A stretch of 64,000 nucleotides of DNA from positions 248,001 through 312,000 of the forward strand of contig NZ_QJSP01000005.1 of NCBI RefSeq assembly GCF_003217475.1, in the 5' to 3' direction. The translations under genes were made by a program, and so were the position numbers. Position 1 is the stretch's first letter, and every line of letters begins with the position of its first letter. Origin of the DNA: Williamsia limnetica. Lineage in GTDB: Bacteria; Actinomycetota; Actinomycetes; Mycobacteriales; Mycobacteriaceae. Under the pieces are notes generated by a model. It had not been told where the DNA came from. It made no database searches and saw only the letters and a list, made by a program, of their open reading frames with translations. This document shows positions 7,388 through 16,404 of the stretch, in pieces.

Positions 7388-8190
7388 AAAACTCGGGATC
7401 CGCGCTGAAAGCGGTTCCGGCCTGGCTCTACCTGCCGGCCGCGATCGGTGTGGCGCTGGTTCTGCTACCGCCGATCGCGTTGGCGGTGAACACCCCGTGG
7501 GATGACTTCTGGGGCAACATCACCTCCGAATCTTCGGTCGACGCCCTCGAACTGAGCTTGCGGACCGCGGCGATCAGTACGGTGTTGTGCATTGTGCTGG
7601 GAGTTCCGATGGCCATCGTTTTCGCCCGGCGCACCGGTATGCCGATCCGGGTGTTGCGTTCGGTCGTGCTGCTGCCGCTGGTCCTGCCGCCGGTGGTCGG
7701 TGGCATCGGATTGCTTTATGCTTTCGGGAAATTCGGCCTGGTCGGTGAACCCCTGGCCGCAATCGGTATCGACATAGCGTTCTCGACGACCGCGGTCATC
7801 TTGGCCCAGACCTTTGTCGCATTACCTTTTCTGGTGATCAGCCTCGAAGGTGCGCTGCGCAGCATCGGCAGTCGCTACGAGCAGGTTGCCGCAACCCTCG
7901 GTGCGTCACCGACCCGGACCCTGTGGAAAGTGACCATGCCCCTGGTGTTCCCGGCGCTGCTGTCGGGCATGGTCCTTGCGTTCGCCCGGGCGCTGGGTGA
8001 GTTCGGCGCGACGATCACCTTCGCGGGCAACCTGCAGGGTGTCACCCAGACGGCGCCGCTGGCCATCTACGTCGAGTCGATCAGTGAGCCGGAACAGGCG
8101 CTGCCGCTGTCCATCGTCCTGGTGATTGTGGCGTTGCTGGTGGTGATCGCGGTGCATCTGCGCGACTCGACGCGGACGGCGACCCTGTGA
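7384..8190 (+). CDS. modB: Molybdate ABC transporter permease ModB
   Basis: This 268-residue membrane permease has about six transmembrane helices and the EAA loop (ALRSIGSRYEQVAATLGASP, about residues 157-176) that contacts the ATPase. The FARALGEFGATITFAGN segment is diagnostic of the ModB/CysTW group. It starts with TTG 7384, overlapping the modA stop, which makes a rare start codon the only one compatible with the coupled arrangement. It overlaps modC by 4 bases. Confidence 0.92.
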   Translation: MKNSGSALKAVPAWLYLPAAIGVALVLLPPIALAVNTPWDDFWGNITSESSVDALELSLRTAAISTVLCIVLGVPMAIVFARRTGMPIRVLRSVVLLPLVLPPVVGGIGLLYAFGKFGLVGEPLAAIGIDIAFSTTAVILAQTFVALPFLVISLEGALRSIGSRYEQVAATLGASPTRTLWKVTMPLVFPALLSGMVLAFARALGEFGATITFAGNLQGVTQTAPLAIYVESISEPEQALPLSIVLVIVALLVVIAVHLRDSTRTATL

Positions 8191-9248
8191 GCGGGGATCT
8201 CGTCGCTGAACTCGTCAGCGAAGTGCCGTTCCTCGAGCTGAGCATTCAGATACCGCAGGGGCAGACCGTTGCGATCCTCGGTCCGAATGGTGCCGGTAAG
8301 AGCACGCTGATGAACATGCTTGCCGGACTGCTGCGGCCCGAGTCCGGCTCGATCGCGGTGGGGGAGCGAGAACTCGTCGGATCGACAACGTTTGTGCCAC
8401 CGCACAAACGCGGGATAGCGATGCTCTCACAACAAGGCATGCTGTTTCCGCATCTGACCGTTGCTCAGAACGTGGCCTTTGCCCCGGCCGCCGCGCACCT
8501 GTCGCGCGTCGAGGTGCGCTCTCGAACGAAGCGATGGCTGGACGCGGTCGATGCGACAGACTTGGCTGACCGCAAACCGGGGCAGCTGTCGGGTGGCCAA
8601 TCGCAGCGGGTCGCGCTGGCCCGGGCGCTGGCAGCGGATCCCGATCTGCTGCTGCTCGATGAACCCTTCAGCGCGCTGGATGTGGATGTGGTGCATCGCA
8701 TCCGGTCGATGCTGCGTCGCATTCTGCTTGATCGCACGCGCACGACCTTGCTGGTGACCCACGACATCGCCGACGCGGTGACGCTCGCAGATTCGGCGAT
8801 CATTCTCGGCGAAGGAAAGATTGTCGCCCAGGGGCCTGTGCGAGAGCTTCTGGCCAGTCCGGTGAATCAATTCGCCGCGCAGCTGGCAGGTCTGAACCTG
8901 ATCAGTGGTCGCTGGTCGGGCGGGGTACTGGAGTCCGGCAGGTTCGCCATCGCGGGGATGGTCGATGAGACGCCGGCCGCGGGTGCATCCGCGATGGCCG
9001 CATTTTCGCCACGCGCGGTGGCCGTGTACCGGGAACCTCCTTCGGGGAGTCCGCGTAACGTTGTCAAAGGTGTTGTGGTGCAGGTGGTGCCGCAGGGAGA
9101 TTTGGCCCGGGTCGACTGTCTGGTCGGCGATGGTGTGGTCACCGCGGCGATCACCTGGGCCGCAGTGAGCGAACTCGGACTGGTCGCCGACGACGAGGTG
9201 GCTCTCGTGATCAAGGCGACAGAGGTCACGGTTTATCCAGCGAGATAG
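8187..9248 (+). CDS. modC: Molybdate ABC transporter ATPase ModC
   Basis: This 353-residue ATPase has Walker A GPNGAGKST at 32-40, a Q-loop in AMLSQQGMLFPHLT, signature LSGGQSQRV near 133 and Walker B LLLLDEP. The C-terminal region (about 225-350) carries a Mop/TOBE-like domain (VVKGVVVQVVPQGDLARVDC) that in ModC proteins binds molybdate and tunes transport. It is the last gene of the module; GTG 8187 overlaps the modB stop. The N-terminus is short but complete for the family. Confidence 0.93.
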   Translation: MSGDLVAELVSEVPFLELSIQIPQGQTVAILGPNGAGKSTLMNMLAGLLRPESGSIAVGERELVGSTTFVPPHKRGIAMLSQQGMLFPHLTVAQNVAFAPAAAHLSRVEVRSRTKRWLDAVDATDLADRKPGQLSGGQSQRVALARALAADPDLLLLDEPFSALDVDVVHRIRSMLRRILLDRTRTTLLVTHDIADAVTLADSAIILGEGKIVAQGPVRELLASPVNQFAAQLAGLNLISGRWSGGVLESGRFAIAGMVDETPAAGASAMAAFSPRAVAVYREPPSGSPRNVVKGVVVQVVPQGDLARVDCLVGDGVVTAAITWAAVSELGLVADDEVALVIKATEVTVYPAR

Positions 9249-9258
9249 ATCCTGCAGA

Positions 9259-9326
9259 CAAATGCACACCGTTCAGTCACAAACACACGTTCAAACATGT
9301 GATTGTGACTGAACGGTGTGCTTTTG
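9259..9326. terminator. 68-base palindrome, copy B (bidirectional terminator-like)
   Basis: The palindrome is centred at 9292.5, and 30 of 34 pairs match. It starts 10 bases after the modC stop and ends 5 bases before the stop of the convergent cyclase gene. The arms share the layout and several words of copy A (GCACAC, CAGTCA, ACACGTT), while differing in places where both arms have changed together. Confidence 0.8.
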
Positions 9327-9331
9327 TTGGG

Positions 9332-10282
9332 TCAGGCTTTCTTGTTCGCCTCGAGCACGCTTGCGCGTAGCCGTTTGTAGCCTCGCACGTGCAGGCTGCC
9401 TATCGATTTGAGGAAGAAGCGGTCGTCGCCGTCGATCGCAGTCCCCAGTTCGGTATCGGCGAGGACCGTGCCGGGTCGGGCGGAGCTGGTCAACCTGGCT
9501 GCGATGTTGACCGGTTCGCCGAAGACGTCGCCGAGCCTGGTCAGGACGGTGCCGTAGGCGATGCCGACACGCAGCGGTGGGAGTCCGTGCTCGTCGGAAA
9601 GTTGTTGCAGCGTAAGGGCCATGTCGGCCGCTGCCGTGGGATCTTCGACCTCGAACATCACGGCGTCGCCGAGGGTCTTCACCACCCGGCCGCCACGCGA
9701 GGTGATCACCAGGTAGGCGTTCGTCTCGAACGTCTCGAGCAGACCGTCGAGTTCGTCCATCCCGATCTTGCGCGACAGGCTCGTGTATCCGACTATGTCG
9801 ACGAAACCGACAGCAAGAGTGCGGTTCACACCATCAGTGGTCGCCAGTGCGTTCTGCAGCGCGGACGCGAGGTGGCGGCGCCAGACCAGGGTCTGCACCC
9901 GCTGCACGGCGTTCAGCATCGTCTCGAGATCTGGACTGTCGCCGCTCCGGATGCGATCGGCCATGTTATTGGCCTCCCAGTCCGCAAGCCGCGACATCGT
10001 CTGGCCGAGGGCGCGGGCCATCGCGATCTCGAACTCCGGTGGCTGTCCCTCGTCGAGACCCCGGACCAGTTGCAGCGCCTGCACGTCGTCGGCGGTGAAG
10101 AGTTTGTCGTCGCCGTCCATCGTGAAGCCGAACGCCGACCAGACCCGCCGTGCGTGGTCTTCTGAGATGTTCAGGGCTGCGGTCATGTCTTCGAGCGTGA
10201 AAAGTCGCTCGCCGCCGAGTAACTGCGACTCGATGGTCTCGGCACTGATATCGGGCGGGCTGATATCGGGCTGGTCGCTCAC
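9332..10282 (-). CDS. Class III adenylate/guanylate cyclase
   Basis: This 316-residue soluble protein has an N-terminal helical region (1-150) of unknown fold and a C-terminal class III nucleotide cyclase domain (about 153-310). The catalytic set looks complete: metal ligands Asp162 (FVDIVGYT) and Asp206 (LGDAVMF), purine-specifying Lys202 and Asp252 (GDVFGEPVN), and transition-state residues Asn259 and Arg263. It should make cAMP. The gene overlaps the end of the double TetR gene by 4 bases, so a regulator and a second-messenger enzyme are coupled in one transcript. No membrane segment is seen. Confidence 0.87.
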   Translation of the reverse strand: MSDQPDISPPDISAETIESQLLGGERLFTLEDMTAALNISEDHARRVWSAFGFTMDGDDKLFTADDVQALQLVRGLDEGQPPEFEIAMARALGQTMSRLADWEANNMADRIRSGDSPDLETMLNAVQRVQTLVWRRHLASALQNALATTDGVNRTLAVGFVDIVGYTSLSRKIGMDELDGLLETFETNAYLVITSRGGRVVKTLGDAVMFEVEDPTAAADMALTLQQLSDEHGLPPLRVGIAYGTVLTRLGDVFGEPVNIAARLTSSARPGTVLADTELGTAIDGDDRFFLKSIGSLHVRGYKRLRASVLEANKKA

Positions 10283-11523
10283 GAGAGTGCGAGCCCCGCC
10301 TGAGTGTTCGGTGCGGCCTCGGGTAGTCCGAGAACGCCTTTCATCAGGTATGCCAGCAGGGCCGGCATATCTGGCCTGCTCCAGTTTCGCCGCAAGCGCA
10401 TGGCGTCGTTGGCGATTGTCAGTGCTGCGTGCACGGTCACCGCGGCCTCCGGGGTCGGTAGGTCGGTCTCGATCTGCTCGACCAGGTTCACCCAGCGTCC
10501 CACGTACCGGCGCTGATAGGTGATGAGATCGCCATTGTCGAAGCCTTCGAGCACGCTGCGACTGTTGAAGGACACCGACAGATCGGGTGTCGACGTCAAC
10601 ACCTGGACGTACGAGTCCACGAGCAGCGCCAGCAGCGACGCCGGGTCGGAGGCCACGGAGTATGCCGCGATGGCGCTGGCTTCGAGGCGGTTCGCGCTTC
10701 GTTGACTGATGCCGATGAGAATCGCTTGCTTACTCGGAAAGTGTTTGTAGACACTCGGTCCGGTGATGCCCACCGCCTCGCCGATCTCGTCGACACCCAC
10801 GGTGGCGAAACCGCGCTGCTGAAACAGTGCCGCGGCGGCATCGAGGATCTCGTCCCGGCGACCCGACGGTTCGGCCATCGCCCGGGGCATCGGGGGGATG
10901 GCGACGGCGTGCTCGGGGGTCAGCTCGACGACCCGGGCCACGAGTTTGACCAACTGGGCGACGGCCCTCGACGTGGAGATCCTCGTCCGGTGTACCGACA
11001 CGCTGCCGTTGACGCTGAGGATCGACCATGCCAATTGGTCGATGTCGCGAGCGGACAGGTCGGTGCGGTGGGCGAACACCGCGCCCGACCATCGATGCAG
11101 CACCTTTCGGGTGCGCCGGGCGACCTCATCGTTCTGGTCGGGGGTCAGATGGGCCGTGGACCAGCGCCACAGCGCCGCGGAACGCGGGTTGGTCACACCG
11201 AGCGCGCACAGTTTCTCGATGGCCTTGTCGATCGGGATCTCCCCGTTGTCGGCGGGGGCCAGTGCGGTGTCGGTGCACTTCTCGATGTCCTCGACGCCGG
11301 ACATCACCGCGGCATAGAGAATTGCCTGTTTGTCGACGAAGTGCCGGTAGATCGACGGTCCGGTCACGCCTGCGGCCTTCGCGATGTCCGCCACCGAGAC
11401 ATGGTCGTATCCGCGCGCCAGGAAGAGCTCGGCAGCACGGTCGGTGAGCTGGTGTTTGCGGTCGGCCGGGCGGCTGTGACGCTGCGTCCGCTGGCCGCCC
11501 GCGACGTCGGAGTTCGAGGACAT
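10279..11523 (-). CDS. Double TetR-family regulator (two TetR units in one chain)
   Basis: The 414-residue protein holds two complete TetR-type regulator units. The first helix-turn-helix is at about 18-70 ([21 protein letters not shown]), the second at about 217-270 ([21 protein letters not shown]); each is followed by a helical ligand-binding region. Single-chain TetR dimers of this kind occur in mycolata next to lipid-metabolism genes. It is divergent from fadA-fadB, with 147 bases between the starts, and upstream of the cyclase in one operon. Control of fadAB by a fatty acyl-CoA ligand is a reasonable inference, not shown. Confidence 0.85.
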   Translation of the reverse strand: MSSNSDVAGGQRTQRHSRPADRKHQLTDRAAELFLARGYDHVSVADIAKAAGVTGPSIYRHFVDKQAILYAAVMSGVEDIEKCTDTALAPADNGEIPIDKAIEKLCALGVTNPRSAALWRWSTAHLTPDQNDEVARRTRKVLHRWSGAVFAHRTDLSARDIDQLAWSILSVNGSVSVHRTRISTSRAVAQLVKLVARVVELTPEHAVAIPPMPRAMAEPSGRRDEILDAAAALFQQRGFATVGVDEIGEAVGITGPSVYKHFPSKQAILIGISQRSANRLEASAIAAYSVASDPASLLALLVDSYVQVLTSTPDLSVSFNSRSVLEGFDNGDLITYQRRYVGRWVNLVEQIETDLPTPEAAVTVHAALTIANDAMRLRRNWSRPDMPALLAYLMKGVLGLPEAAPNTQAGLALS

Positions 11524-11670
11524 TGTGAATCAACCCTAGCGCATGATCGACGTGCGCAATGCCGCTTTGTAGTCGGGGTATGGTCAAATAAGTTACAGCG
11601 CGTTAGCCTGGTGTCAGATCGAAGGCGAGTGCTGGCGAACAGCGCCGTTCATGTGAAAGGAAACCCCAGC

Positions 11671-12882
11671 GTGAGTGAACAAGCATTTATCTACGAGGCC
11701 ATCCGCACGCCTCGTGGCAAGCAACGGAAGGGCTCACTGCACACCGTGAAGCCCGTCGACCTCGTGGTCGGCCTCATCAATGAACTCAAGGTTCGTTTCC
11801 CGGACCTCGATCCCGCCGACATCAACGACGTCGTCCTCGGTCTCGTCTCGCCGGTCGGCGAGCAGGGTGCGGTGCTGCCGCGTACCGCAGCACTCGTCGC
11901 CGGTCTGCCCGATACGGTCCCCGGCACCCAGATCAACCGCTTCTGCGCCTCGGGCCTCGAAGCCACCAACCTCGCCGCCCAGAAGATCGCCTCCGGCTGG
12001 GACGACCTCGTGATCGCCGGTGGTGTCGAATCGATGTCCCGCGTGCCCATGGGCAGCGACGGCGGCGCGATGTTCACCGACCCGACCACGGCGTACGACC
12101 TCTACATCGCGCCCCAGGGCATCGGTGCCGACCTGATCGCCACCATCGAGGGCTTCTCCCGTGAAGACGTCGACGCCTACGCGGCCGAGTCGCAGGCCCG
12201 CGCCGAGGCCGCCTGGTCCGGTGGCTACTTCGCCAAGTCCGTCGTGCCCGTCAAGGACATGAACGGCGTCACCCTGCTCGACCACGACGAGCATCGTCGT
12301 CCGGGCAGCACCGTCGAGAGCCTCGGCAAGCTGAAGCCGGCTTTCGAGGGCATCGCCGCCATGGGTGGATTCGATGACGTCGCACGGCAGAAGTACGTCA
12401 ACGTCGAAAAGGTCAATCACGTTCACACCGGCGGCAACTCGTCGGGCATCGTCGACGGCGCCGCCCTCGTGCTCGTCGGCTCCGAGGCGGCAGGCAAGAA
12501 GGCCGGACTCACCCCGCGTGCACGCGTGGTCGCCACCGCTCAGACCGGTAGCGATCCCACGATCATGCTCACCGGCCCCACCCCGGCCACCGAGGCCGTG
12601 CTGAAGAAGGCCGGTCTGACCGTCGATGACATCGACGTCTTCGAGCTCAACGAGGCATTCGCCTCGGTGGTCATGAAGTGGATGAAGGATCTGAAGATCC
12701 CGCACGAGAAGACCAACGTGAACGGTGGCGCGATCGCCATGGGCCACCCGCTCGGTGCCACCGGCGCGATGCTGGTCGGAACCGTGCTCGACGAACTCGA
12801 GCGCACCGGCGGCCGCTACGGCCTGATCACCCTGTGCATCGGCGGCGGCATGGGTGTCGCCACGATCATCGAGCGTGTCTGA
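11671..12882 (+). CDS. fadA: Acetyl-CoA acyltransferase (3-ketoacyl-CoA thiolase) FadA
   Basis: This 403-residue thiolase catalyses the last step of fatty-acid beta-oxidation. The acyl-accepting Cys92 lies in [10 protein letters not shown], the [15 protein letters not shown] motif supplies the catalytic His, and the second Cys is in CIGGGMG near the C-terminus. The start is GTG 11671 with GAAAGGA 10 bases upstream. The frame stays open far upstream into the antisense of the TetR gene, but that part is not homologous. It forms an operon with fadB (45 bases apart), as in mycobacterial fadA-fadB trifunctional complexes. Confidence 0.95.
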   Translation: MSEQAFIYEAIRTPRGKQRKGSLHTVKPVDLVVGLINELKVRFPDLDPADINDVVLGLVSPVGEQGAVLPRTAALVAGLPDTVPGTQINRFCASGLEATNLAAQKIASGWDDLVIAGGVESMSRVPMGSDGGAMFTDPTTAYDLYIAPQGIGADLIATIEGFSREDVDAYAAESQARAEAAWSGGYFAKSVVPVKDMNGVTLLDHDEHRRPGSTVESLGKLKPAFEGIAAMGGFDDVARQKYVNVEKVNHVHTGGNSSGIVDGAALVLVGSEAAGKKAGLTPRARVVATAQTGSDPTIMLTGPTPATEAVLKKAGLTVDDIDVFELNEAFASVVMKWMKDLKIPHEKTNVNGGAIAMGHPLGATGAMLVGTVLDELERTGGRYGLITLCIGGGMGVATIIERV

Positions 12883-12927
12883 CCCTCTCCGGCCCTTCCC
12901 CCCTTCACGAAAGAGTTGCGAATACCT

Positions 12928-15105
12928 ATGACCGACAACATGATCAACTGGGAACAGGACAGCGACGGCGTCGTCCTGCTCACCCTGGACGACCCCAATC
13001 AGGGCGCCAACACGATGAACGCGCTCTACACCACCTCGATGGCCGCAACGGTCGATCGTCTCGAGGCCGAGAAGGACAGCATCTCCGGTGTCATCCTGAC
13101 GTCGGCCAAGAAGACCTTCTTCGCCGGTGGCGATCTCAAGGACATGACGTCTGACCGTAAGGGCGTCGACAAGGTCGAACTGGCCACCCAGATCACCAAC
13201 ACCACCAACAGCATGAAGGCAGTGCTGCGCCGGCTCGAGACCCTGGGCAAGCCCGTGGTCGCAGCCATCAACGGTGCTGCGCTCGGCGGTGGCCTGGAGA
13301 TCGCGCTGCACACGCACTACCGCATCGCGGCCGACGTCAAGGGCAACCAGCTCGGACTTCCCGAGGTCACCCTCGGCCTACTGCCCGGTGGCGGCGGCGT
13401 GGTCCGTACCGTGCGGCTCCTGGGCATCCAGACCGCATTGATGGGTGTGTTGCTGCAGGGCACCCGCTTCAATCCGACCAAGGCAAAAGAGACCGGCCTC
13501 GTCGACGAGGTCGTCGGAACCGTGGACGAACTGATCCCGGCTGCCAAGGCATGGATCGCCGCGAACCCCGAGGCCGCACAGCCGTGGGACAAGAAGGGCT
13601 ACAAGATCCCCGGTGGTGGACCTTCCAGTCCTTCACTGGCACAGGTGCTCCCGGCCATGCCGTCACTGCTGCGTAGCCAGCTCAAGGGTGCGCCGATGCC
13701 TGCGCCGCGCGCCATCCTGGCCGCTGCGGTCGAGGGTGCCTACGTCGACGTCGACAGCGCCGACGAGATCGAGACCCGCTACTTCGTGTCGCTGGTGACC
13801 GGTCAGGTCGCGCAGAACATGATCAAGGCGTTCTTCTTCGATCTGCAGGCCATCAACGGTGGCGCCTCGCGGCCGGACGGCTACGAGAAGTACACGGCCA
13901 AGAAGGTCGGCGTCATCGGCGCCGGCATGATGGGCGCAGCCATCGCGTACGTCTCCGCGAAAGCCGGCATCGATGTGGTCCTCAAGGACGTCAACATCGA
14001 GGCTGCCGAAAAGGGCAAGGGCTACGCGATCAAGCTCGAAGAGAAGGCACTCTCTCGCGGCAAGACCACCCAGGAGAAGTCCGACGCCCTGCTGGCACGG
14101 ATCACCCCGACCGTCGACGCCGCCGACTTCAAGGGTGTCGACCTCGTGATCGAGGCCGCGTTCGAGTCGGTTGAGGTCAAGCACAAGGTCTTCCAGGAGA
14201 TCGAGGACATCGTCGAACCCGACGCCATCCTGGGCTCGAACACCTCGACCCTGCCGATCACCAGCCTGGCAGAGGGAGTGAAGCGGTCCGAGGACTTCAT
14301 CGGAATCCACTTCTTCTCGCCTGTGGACAAGATGCCGCTGGTGGAGATCATCAAGGGGGCCAAGACCTCTGACGCGGTCCTGGCCAAGGTCATCGACTAC
14401 ACCCTGCAGATCCGCAAGACGCCGATCGTCGTCAACGACAGCCGCGGCTTCTTCACCTCGCGGGTCATCGGCACGTTCATCAACGAGGCCATCGCGGCCG
14501 TCGGCGAGGGCGTGGAGCCGGCGTTCATCGAGCAGGCAGGTGCACAGGCGGGTTACCCGGCACCGCCGCTGCAGCTCATGGACGAGCTGACGCTGACCCT
14601 GCCGCAGAAGATCCGCAAGGAGACCGAGAAGGCACTCGCCAACGAGGGCAAGACGGTTCCCGAGCACGGATCGTCCGCCGTGGTCGACAAGCTGGTCGAC
14701 GAGCTGGGCCGTCCGGGTCGTTCGGGTGGCAAGGGCTTCTACGACTACGACGAGAGCGGCAAGCGCATCGGCATCTGGCCCGGTCTGCGCGAGGCGTTCA
14801 ACTCGGGCTCGACGACCATCCCGTTCGAGGACATGAAAGAGCGCATGCTCTTCGCCGAGGCCCTCGAGACCGTCAAGTGCTTCGACGAGGGTGTGCTCGA
14901 GACCGTCGCCGACGCCAACATCGGCTCGATCTTCGGCATCGGCTTCCCGGCCTGGACCGGTGGTGTCATCCAGTACATCAACCAGTACGAGGGTGGACTG
15001 CAGGGCTTCGTCGATCGTGCCCGTGATCTCGCCGGCAAGTACGGCAGCAACTTCGAGCCGCCGCAGTCGCTCGTCGACAAGGCTGCCAAAGGTGAGAAGT
15101 ACTGA
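12928..15105 (+). CDS. fadB: Fatty oxidation complex alpha subunit FadB (enoyl-CoA hydratase / 3-hydroxyacyl-CoA dehydrogenase)
   Basis: This 725-residue multifunctional protein has an N-terminal enoyl-CoA hydratase domain (about 5-190) with the oxyanion segment GGGLEIALH. A linker follows, then an NAD-binding 3-hydroxyacyl-CoA dehydrogenase domain from about 318 (VGVIGAGMMGAAIAYVS), including the SNTSTLPIT and GIHFFSPVDKMPLVEII motifs. The C-terminal dehydrogenase domains run to the end. With FadA it forms the membrane-independent beta-oxidation complex. ATG 12928 is chosen; a TTG 12 bases upstream is unlikely. Confidence 0.95.
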   Translation: MTDNMINWEQDSDGVVLLTLDDPNQGANTMNALYTTSMAATVDRLEAEKDSISGVILTSAKKTFFAGGDLKDMTSDRKGVDKVELATQITNTTNSMKAVLRRLETLGKPVVAAINGAALGGGLEIALHTHYRIAADVKGNQLGLPEVTLGLLPGGGGVVRTVRLLGIQTALMGVLLQGTRFNPTKAKETGLVDEVVGTVDELIPAAKAWIAANPEAAQPWDKKGYKIPGGGPSSPSLAQVLPAMPSLLRSQLKGAPMPAPRAILAAAVEGAYVDVDSADEIETRYFVSLVTGQVAQNMIKAFFFDLQAINGGASRPDGYEKYTAKKVGVIGAGMMGAAIAYVSAKAGIDVVLKDVNIEAAEKGKGYAIKLEEKALSRGKTTQEKSDALLARITPTVDAADFKGVDLVIEAAFESVEVKHKVFQEIEDIVEPDAILGSNTSTLPITSLAEGVKRSEDFIGIHFFSPVDKMPLVEIIKGAKTSDAVLAKVIDYTLQIRKTPIVVNDSRGFFTSRVIGTFINEAIAAVGEGVEPAFIEQAGAQAGYPAPPLQLMDELTLTLPQKIRKETEKALANEGKTVPEHGSSAVVDKLVDELGRPGRSGGKGFYDYDESGKRIGIWPGLREAFNSGSTTIPFEDMKERMLFAEALETVKCFDEGVLETVADANIGSIFGIGFPAWTGGVIQYINQYEGGLQGFVDRARDLAGKYGSNFEPPQSLVDKAAKGEKY

Positions 15106-15169
15106 GATTTCCTGACCGGGAGAGGTTTGTGCGCGGCTATGTGAGAGGCGTGCAAGAAACAATCACTCC

Positions 15170-15991
15170 CTAGCCACTGCGCTCGTCACGGCCCGCTTCC
15201 TGCACCGGAAGCGGGCCGTGGTGCGTCTGCGGCACCACCGGCGTCAGTTCCGGGCGTTTGGGTTCGCGGCCATCTCCGAGCGATACCCCTCGAATGCGGC
15301 GAATCATCCAAGGTATGAAAAAAGTTCGGCCCCACTCGGCTTCGCGCGCAACGGTCTGCGCGATGGTCAGCGGTGGGCGCGGTGGCAACGCCTTGCCCCA
15401 CTCAGGGTCGCTGCCGACGACCCCGAGGGCGTGTGCGGCGCCTGCGGCGAATCGCTGGTGCCCAAACGGTGAGGCGTGCAGACGATCCGGTGACCACGAC
15501 CGGGGATCGGTGAGCACCGGTGCGGCGTTCAGGTCGACGAGGACGAAGCCATATCGTGTCGCGAACTCCTCCATCATCGCGTTGACCATGAGCAGTCGCG
15601 CTTCGATGCGTTTGGCGATCGGCACGATGCGTGCGAGGTTCGGGAAGGTCGAGATCAGTACGGTCGCATCGGTGTTGTGCAGTTCGCCGTAGACGAAGTC
15701 GAGGTCTTCGTGCACCTGGGACATCGGGGTCCTGGCGAGAACGTCGTTCATGCCCAGGGGAGCTGCCACCAGATCAGGCTGTAGCGCGATCGCAGGGCCG
15801 AGCTGGACGTCGCGTATCTGTCGGGTTGTCCGGCCGCGGACGGCGAGGTTGGCGTAGCGCAGGTCCGGATTGTGCCCGGCCAATTCATCGGCCAGTCGAT
15901 CGGCCCAGCCGCGGTAGCCGGTGTCGTCGTCGCCGTCGCACATGCCTTCGGTCTGGCTGTCGCCGATCGCGACGAATCGTGAGTAGCTCAC
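15170..15991 (-). CDS. SGNH/GDSL-type esterase/lipase
   Basis: This 273-residue cytoplasmic hydrolase opens with the GDSL block (FVAIGDSQTEG, nucleophile Ser at about residue 12). Block III follows (APLGMNDVL, with the Asn) and then block V (DRLHASPFGHQRFA, with the Asp and His). The start is GTG 15991: a TAGACT -10 box (16004-15999) lies exactly 7 bases upstream, so the mRNA is probably leaderless. The final 17 codons contain a strong hairpin that may terminate the convergent fadAB transcript. The substrate is unknown. Confidence 0.85.
   Translation of the reverse strand: MSYSRFVAIGDSQTEGMCDGDDDTGYRGWADRLADELAGHNPDLRYANLAVRGRTTRQIRDVQLGPAIALQPDLVAAPLGMNDVLARTPMSQVHEDLDFVYGELHNTDATVLISTFPNLARIVPIAKRIEARLLMVNAMMEEFATRYGFVLVDLNAAPVLTDPRSWSPDRLHASPFGHQRFAAGAAHALGVVGSDPEWGKALPPRPPLTIAQTVAREAEWGRTFFIPWMIRRIRGVSLGDGREPKRPELTPVVPQTHHGPLPVQEAGRDERSG
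15187..15220. terminator. Hairpin inside the 3' end of the SGNH hydrolase gene
   Basis: A perfect 14-base-pair stem, CACGGCCCGCTTCC paired with its complement, has a 6-base loop. It lies about 80 bases beyond the fadB stop and within the last codons of the convergent hydrolase gene. There is no strong T run. It probably ends the fadAB transcript. Confidence 0.5.
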
Positions 15992-16183
15992 GCCGCAGAG
16001 TCTAGAGCCGTGCAGCGACACCGGGGAGCAAGGCGCACGGTGCGCCGATGTCCTGGGCGAATCAGTGCGCATTGCGAAAGACTTTTCCGGGCTTTGTTTA
16101 TACGCCTGAATTCGGGCAATACGGGCGGTTTGGGAAACCCCGTCATAGGCATTTCTGTCTAGAATTTTGGTTACGGATCCACC

Positions 16184-16213
16184 TTGACACCGCTGTAAGG
16201 CAGGGGCTATTTT
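16184..16213 (+). promoter_or_regulatory. Promoter of the Liv-type transporter operon
   Basis: TTGACA (16184-16189) and TATTTT (16208-16213) are separated by 18 bases. This is the best sigma-70-like promoter in the 413-base gap between the SGNH hydrolase and the substrate-binding protein. It leaves a 5' untranslated region of about 185 bases. The rest of the gap is AT-richer than its surroundings, with no coding signal, so there is room for a regulatory leader, but I recognise no known riboswitch. Confidence 0.55.
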
Positions 16214-16404
16214 TCGAGTGGCCCAGATCACACCCGGATCGGGCACTGGCGAATTGCAAACTCGCGATTCGGTAGCAAACTTCGTGTAAGTCGGAGGGCC
16301 TGGCCGGGCTTGTTCGTGCTGCTCAATCCCATTTCGTCGTGTCGACGAGCTGATCGGATTGCATGAATTCGTTCCTGTCACAAGCCGCCGGGAAAGGCAT
16401 TGAA

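Noticed and set aside
10702-11670. Upstream in-frame extension of fadA by more than 300 codons
   Set aside because: Antisense to the double TetR gene; thiolase homology starts at GTG 11671, which has a ribosome site.
11734-13317. 527-codon antisense ORF opposite fadA-fadB
   Set aside because: No domain, typical shadow composition, and it spans two well-supported genes.
13663-15162. 499-codon antisense ORF opposite fadB
   Set aside because: Shadow frame of a highly conserved gene; no recognisable motif.
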